Source of the DNA: Lachnospiraceae bacterium
Lineage (GTDB): Bacteria; Bacillota_A; Clostridia; Lachnospirales; Lachnospiraceae
Direction of reading: 5' to 3'
Assembly: GCA_024684065.1 (NCBI GenBank)
Contig: JAIKXO010000249.1
Location: 1 to 8,867 of the forward strand
Length of the DNA stretch: 8,867 nt
Part shown: positions 5,398 through 8,867 of the stretch, in pieces
Numbering within the stretch: position 1 is the stretch's first letter
Layout of the letters: each line of letters opens with the position of its first letter
Program-made: the position numbers and the translations under genes
The notes under the pieces: generated by a model
Databases searched by the model: none
What the model saw: only the letters and a program-made list of their open reading frames with translations
What the model was told of the DNA's origin: nothing

Positions 5398-5477
5398 TCT
5401 GCCCTATTATACGGAAAATCAAATTGCACCGGCAGCAGTTTTGCGTATCCGGTCGTTTTTCGTGCGTATCCGGTAAA
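5398..5477 (-). promoter_or_regulatory. Promoter module P1 for small genes A-B
   Basis: It contains a perfect -10 TATAAT (5406-5411), a 17-base spacer, TGCCGG (5429-5434) at the -35 position, a 7-base gap, then two 12-bp direct repeats. The same layout with identical distances occurs in P2 (4599-4678). The module directly abuts the terminator of the kinase gene, so transcription of the array should start here. The predicted start is near 5399, giving an 85-nt leader with one hairpin. The non-consensus -35 suggests dependence on an activator bound at the repeats. Confidence 0.77.
5442..5474 (-). promoter_or_regulatory. Operator of P1: two perfect 12-bp direct repeats at 21-bp spacing
   Basis: ACCGGATACGCA occurs on the minus strand at 5463-5474 and again at 5442-5453, exactly 21 bp apart with a 9-base AT-rich spacer. 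Direct repeats two helical turns apart, just upstream of a poor -35, are typical of sites for LytTR-type activators such as ComE and PlnC that control double-glycine peptide genes. The repeat sequence itself is not a known LytTR consensus that I recognise, so the regulator family is an inference. Confidence 0.72.
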
Positions 5478-5512
5478 AAAAAGCCCGAATTCTATTGAAT
5501 CCGGGCTTTTTT
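5475..5512 (-). terminator. Intrinsic terminator of the histidine kinase gene
   Basis: In the minus-strand RNA GCCCG-G-AUUC pairs with GAAU-U-CGGGC (arms 5497-5506 and 5483-5492, one G-U pair) around a 4-nt loop, followed by eight U (5475-5482). Read on the plus strand the hairpin has an A/C mismatch and six T (5507-5512), so it may be partly bidirectional. It separates the kinase gene from promoter module P1. Confidence 0.88.
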
Positions 5513-5581
5513 ATAATCAGGGGAGCTGATCCGGCATATCCGCACCAACATTCTCTGCGGCTGCGAAAAATAATGTATTCC

Positions 5582-8101
5582 TTATTCATTCATATTTTTA
5601 GCCAGATATTTCGAGGCACTTTCAAAATCCCTGACAAACACGCCCTTTCCCTCGTTTCCGAGCAATGCCTTGATTTTCCTAAGCCTTTCGGAGGAATCGC
5701 TTATAGCTATCACAAGCGGTTTTTCGCCCTCTTCTTCTGTAATCTCGTCGTCCGGGGAATTCTCTTTAATATTTTGCCGGACTGTGGTACCGTCCTCTGA
5801 AGAGACCATTTCCTTAAACGTCTCCTTAAAGCCCTCCGCGGCAGACGGCTCAGAGGATGTTCCCTGCGCCTGCACCTGTGTCTGTATCAGCTCTTCCTTA
5901 AGATACTTTAAAAGTATGGCTTCAAGCGCGCCGTACATGACCGGCTTGCTTAAATAATCTGTAAAGCCTTCCCTTATATAATTGTCCCTGGCTCCCACGA
6001 TCGCATCGGCGGTAAGCGCTATGACCGGGACATCGTCTGCGAGATGACCGTTCCTTATTTTCGCAAGTGTCTGAACACCCGACATTCCCGGCATCATCTG
6101 GTCAAGCAGTATAATATCAAATGATTCCTCCTTTAGGATATTAAGACATTCCGCTCCGGATTCCGCCATCGTAACCTTTACCTTTGTATCTTTCAGAAGC
6201 GATCCTATCACCTCAAGATTCATATCGTTATCGTCAACGATCAGGACCCTGGCGGCAGGAGCAGTAAATCCCGGTTTGTACTCTTCGGTATTCTCCTGCA
6301 GCCTTAAAAGATTCCCGGCAAAGTCCCCCACGGGCGTTCCATCGATGACTTTCTGCTTCATCCTCGCGGTAAAAGTCGTCCCTTCTCCGTATTTGCTGTG
6401 TACCCCGATAGAGCCGTCCATCATATTGACAAGCCGCATCGTGATGTTAAGCCCCAGTCCCGTTCCCTCAATATTCCTGTTCTTTTCCTCTTCAAGCCTT
6501 TGAAACGAGCCGAAAAGTTTGTTAAGATCCTCATTCTTTATTCCGATCCCCGTATCTGAGACGACCACGCACAGCATCTCAGCCTCATTTTCATAGGAGA
6601 CATCAACAGACACGCTTCCGGAATGTGTATATTTTATGGCATTATTGATAAGATTGAGCATTACCTGGCGTATCCTTATCTCATCGCCAAGCATGACGGA
6701 CGGGATCTCCTCTGAAACAGTGAGTTTATACTCAAGGCCCTTGTCCTGCGCCTTCTTCATCGTCATATTAACGACATCATTCATAACAGAGGCAAAGCTG
6801 TATTCCACGGGTATCAGCTCCATTTTGCCCGACTCGATCTTTGAGAAGTCCAATATATCATTGATGATCGACAGCAGTGTCCTGCCGGCACTTTGTATAT
6901 CGAGCGCATATTTTCTGACAGGCTCTCCGGGGGAACTTCTGAGTATCATCTCATCCATGCCTATGATAGCATTCATCGGTGTCCTGATCTCATGGGACAT
7001 ATTTGCAAGGAAATCGCTTTTTGCCTTATTGGCTGCATTGGCAGAATCCTTCTCAAGTTCAAGCATTCTCCTCTCATAGGAAGCTTTCTGCTCCTCTAAT
7101 CTCATTTCCTCCATCCGCTTCGCGTAGCTGCGCTCATTTTGATATCCCACATAATAGATCGCGGTTATCATGGAAAATATCAGGATACATATTATGATGA
7201 TAACAACACGCTGCCTCCTTACCTCCGAATACAGTGCATGATCGCTCACGATCATCACAACATACCATCCGTTCGATATACTATTCACATATATTGTGTT
7301 TTCCTCATTTCCCCATGTATATGAAAAGCTTCCCGAAGCTGTCTCAATGATCTCTTTCAGGAATTCTTCACCTCCCGTGATATCACGGATATTAGTCCCC
7401 TTTTTTTCTTCATCAACATGCGCTATGATCAGTCCGTTTTCATCGACAACAAATCCGTAGCCTTTACCGGATACAGTCAGTTCCTCCATCATTGACTGTA
7501 CCCCTTTTAACTGCACATCAAGAGCGATAACGCTCTGTTTATCCGGCAGCACCCTGCATGCGGATATGATCATGTTGCCCGTCTGCGCATCTACATATGG
7601 CTCGGTAAAAACAACTTCGCCGCCCGCTTCCTTAGCCGCTATGAACCAGTCCCTCTCCTTCGGATCATACCCTTCGGGCGGCTCCCAGTTTAAGCCATCC
7701 GTGTATTTGCCCATTATAAAGCCGTATATCCCGGTGTAATTCTCATCAAACTGCTCGGCGACATTAACCGTTTCATCCACAAGGAATTCATGTATTCTTG
7801 CGGATGTCGTTCCGCTGATCAGCATGTGATGAACCGAATCACCGGCAACATGAAGGACATTTTCAGCCGTATTCAGATGGTTATTGATCATAGCGGAAAC
7901 AGTCAGTATCCTGTCCTCCATGACCGATTTCGAATTGGAGACGGCAACACTGTACATTAACGAAGAGATATAGATAGCCATGACCGCCAAAAACACAAAT
8001 AAAAGAATAAGCGGTATTATCAGGCCGTTTTTTTTATGTTTTCTGTCATGCAAACCCGCGCTTTCGCCGGTTTTCCTCTTCTCCCCCATAGACATCCCCA
8101 T
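5582..8101 (-). CDS. Hybrid sensor histidine kinase: dCache sensor, HisKA, HATPase, receiver
   Basis: The 839-residue protein has membrane segments at about 26-51 and 298-320 flanking an extracellular dCache sensor. The cytoplasmic part has a coiled coil (about 325-360), the HisKA H-box SHEIRTPMN with phospho-acceptor His370, an N-box (NLINNAIKY, 483-491), G1 DTGIG (516-520), G2 GTGLGL (546-551), and a receiver with acidic pair Asp623/624, phospho-acceptor Asp667, Thr697 and Lys719. No clear HAMP or HPt domain is present. After an acidic linker, residues 794-839 resemble only the first half of another receiver. The sensor has Y145, R150, W152, F153, Y169, D171 and D195, close to the amino-acid-binding dCache pattern. 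The start is uncertain: AAGGA lies far from ATG 8101, while Met5 has GGGG six bases upstream. It follows the DUF3798 gene by 46 nt. Confidence 0.93.
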   Translation of the reverse strand: MGMSMGEKRKTGESAGLHDRKHKKNGLIIPLILLFVFLAVMAIYISSLMYSVAVSNSKSVMEDRILTVSAMINNHLNTAENVLHVAGDSVHHMLISGTTSARIHEFLVDETVNVAEQFDENYTGIYGFIMGKYTDGLNWEPPEGYDPKERDWFIAAKEAGGEVVFTEPYVDAQTGNMIISACRVLPDKQSVIALDVQLKGVQSMMEELTVSGKGYGFVVDENGLIIAHVDEEKKGTNIRDITGGEEFLKEIIETASGSFSYTWGNEENTIYVNSISNGWYVVMIVSDHALYSEVRRQRVVIIIICILIFSMITAIYYVGYQNERSYAKRMEEMRLEEQKASYERRMLELEKDSANAANKAKSDFLANMSHEIRTPMNAIIGMDEMILRSSPGEPVRKYALDIQSAGRTLLSIINDILDFSKIESGKMELIPVEYSFASVMNDVVNMTMKKAQDKGLEYKLTVSEEIPSVMLGDEIRIRQVMLNLINNAIKYTHSGSVSVDVSYENEAEMLCVVVSDTGIGIKNEDLNKLFGSFQRLEEEKNRNIEGTGLGLNITMRLVNMMDGSIGVHSKYGEGTTFTARMKQKVIDGTPVGDFAGNLLRLQENTEEYKPGFTAPAARVLIVDDNDMNLEVIGSLLKDTKVKVTMAESGAECLNILKEESFDIILLDQMMPGMSGVQTLAKIRNGHLADDVPVIALTADAIVGARDNYIREGFTDYLSKPVMYGALEAILLKYLKEELIQTQVQAQGTSSEPSAAEGFKETFKEMVSSEDGTTVRQNIKENSPDDEITEEEGEKPLVIAISDSSERLRKIKALLGNEGKGVFVRDFESASKYLAKNMNE

Positions 8102-8147
8102 CTGTCGGCTCTTATTGTTCCTTATCTTGAATGATTCAAACTCAGGA

Positions 8148-8867
8148 TCATTTTATTGTATAATATTTTTCGGGTACTTCGATCTCTGTGATCCCCATGT
8201 AACGCCCGGGATCACCGAAGATATATGTATCCTGGTATATAAGAAATATATTATCCGACCAATCCCCTGTCTCCGTATCCGAATACTCTGATCCGTTCCA
8301 GTCCGCGCCGGGAGAAAACGCACCGTATGCCTTCGCAAGATCTTTAATATCGCTCAGTTTGCTCTCACCCAGGATAACATTTACAGCATGCTCGGCAAGT
8401 CCCGCAGAAACCGTATATCCGTACGAATACGTCCATGTACCGAAGCGGCCGGCGCCTCCGTTTGACACTACGGCTTTTTCAACTTCTTTTGTTATTTCGT
8501 CGAAATCTCCTGAGGATCCCGTAAAATCCAGATCCAGTGCACCGGGATACCCCATAAGGGGAGACGGCAGATCAGCCTCGATAAAGTATCCTCCGCATTT
8601 CATCAGGCTCTTGATAAGCGGTTCCGTATGTGCGTCATTCGTACAGAAATATGCGGATTTCTGCCCGTATTTGTCCACCCACTGCGGAACATGCTCCAGT
8701 ATATAGCTTTGCGCCCCCGGAACTCCCACATCGGTCGTCGGATCCGGCGCTTCTTCCATAACAAATCTTATTCCGAATTCTTCACATGCCGCCTTCATAA
8801 TGGCGACCTGTCTGGATACGGATTCATATGACAGATGCCTGGGAAAGGATATATGCACGAACGTATC
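8148..8867 (-). CDS. DUF3798 family protein, C-terminal part (5' end outside the window)
   Basis: The frame is open to the window edge (239 residues visible, first visible residues [15 protein letters not shown]). A GTG at 8856-8858 is internal and not the start, because the family motif runs through it. Further motifs are [35 protein letters not shown] and [14 protein letters not shown], as I recall them from DUF3798 proteins, which have a periplasmic-binding-protein-like two-lobed fold and are often lipoproteins. Any signal peptide would lie outside the window. Its ligand and role are unknown. It precedes the kinase gene by 46 nt with no terminator between, so the two may be co-transcribed and work together in sensing; a small palindrome, TTGAATGATTCAA (8127-8139), lies in the gap. 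Confidence 0.8.
   Translation of the reverse strand, partial: DTFVHISFPRHLSYESVSRQVAIMKAACEEFGIRFVMEEAPDPTTDVGVPGAQSYILEHVPQWVDKYGQKSAYFCTNDAHTEPLIKSLMKCGGYFIEADLPSPLMGYPGALDLDFTGSSGDFDEITKEVEKAVVSNGGAGRFGTWTYSYGYTVSAGLAEHAVNVILGESKLSDIKDLAKAYGAFSPGADWNGSEYSDTETGDWSDNIFLIYQDTYIFGDPGRYMGITEIEVPEKYYTIK

Noticed and set aside
4599..5477. Direct repeats considered as a CRISPR array
   Set aside because: Only two 12-mers per site with a 9-base spacer and a fixed promoter-relative position; they behave as operators, not CRISPR repeats.
6636..7079. 147-codon plus-strand open frame within the kinase gene
   Set aside because: Antisense shadow of a clear kinase coding region, without domain, promoter or ribosome site.
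8127..8139. Palindrome TTGAATGATTCAA between the DUF3798 and kinase genes as terminator or operator
   Set aside because: Short arms, no T-run and no second copy elsewhere in the window; kept only as a remark.

Overview
The window looks like a chromosomal segment from an anaerobic Firmicute of the Clostridia, most probably a gut or rumen Lachnospiraceae (Butyrivibrio/Roseburia type). I infer this from strong AGGAGG ribosome sites, moderate GC, the dCache hybrid histidine kinase style, a DUF3798 protein and the exopolysaccharide genes; nothing in the sequence fixes the genus. All supported genes are on the minus strand, so the window is read from high to low coordinates. I see no tRNA, rRNA, CRISPR array, transposase or phage gene.

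Region 1 (8867 down to about 5475): the C-terminal part of a DUF3798 protein, then a large membrane-bound hybrid histidine kinase. Its extracellular dCache domain carries the residue pattern of amino-acid sensors. A good intrinsic terminator follows it, and 5513-5581 holds nothing recognisable.

Region 2 (about 5477 down to 3720) is the most unusual part. Four tandem small genes each start with the same 20-residue leader ending in Gly-Gly, followed by 65-78-residue cores that differ. They form two transcription units (A-B and C-D). Each unit has an 80-bp promoter module, 62/80 identical between the two without gaps, carrying two 12-bp direct repeats phased at exactly 21 bp, a non-consensus -35 and a good -10. 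Both 5' leaders hold a small hairpin whose stem covaries. This looks like secreted double-glycine precursors under a dedicated activator, possibly LytTR-like. The expected C39 peptidase/ABC exporter and the regulator are not in the window.

Region 3 (about 3650 down to 1) is an exopolysaccharide operon with an extended -10 promoter: a PfkB-fold sugar kinase homologue lacking the usual catalytic Asp, a Wzy-like polymerase/ligase, a WbsX/GH99-like protein and the start of a family 2 glycosyltransferase. The genes are 4 to 11 nt apart or overlap by 4 nt. A palindromic repeat core shared with the leader of small gene D has been built in frame into the polymerase gene.

No stretch longer than 300 bases lacks a gene. 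The larger gaps (3585-3812, 4513-4714, 5314-5581) are filled by the promoters, hairpins and terminators listed.
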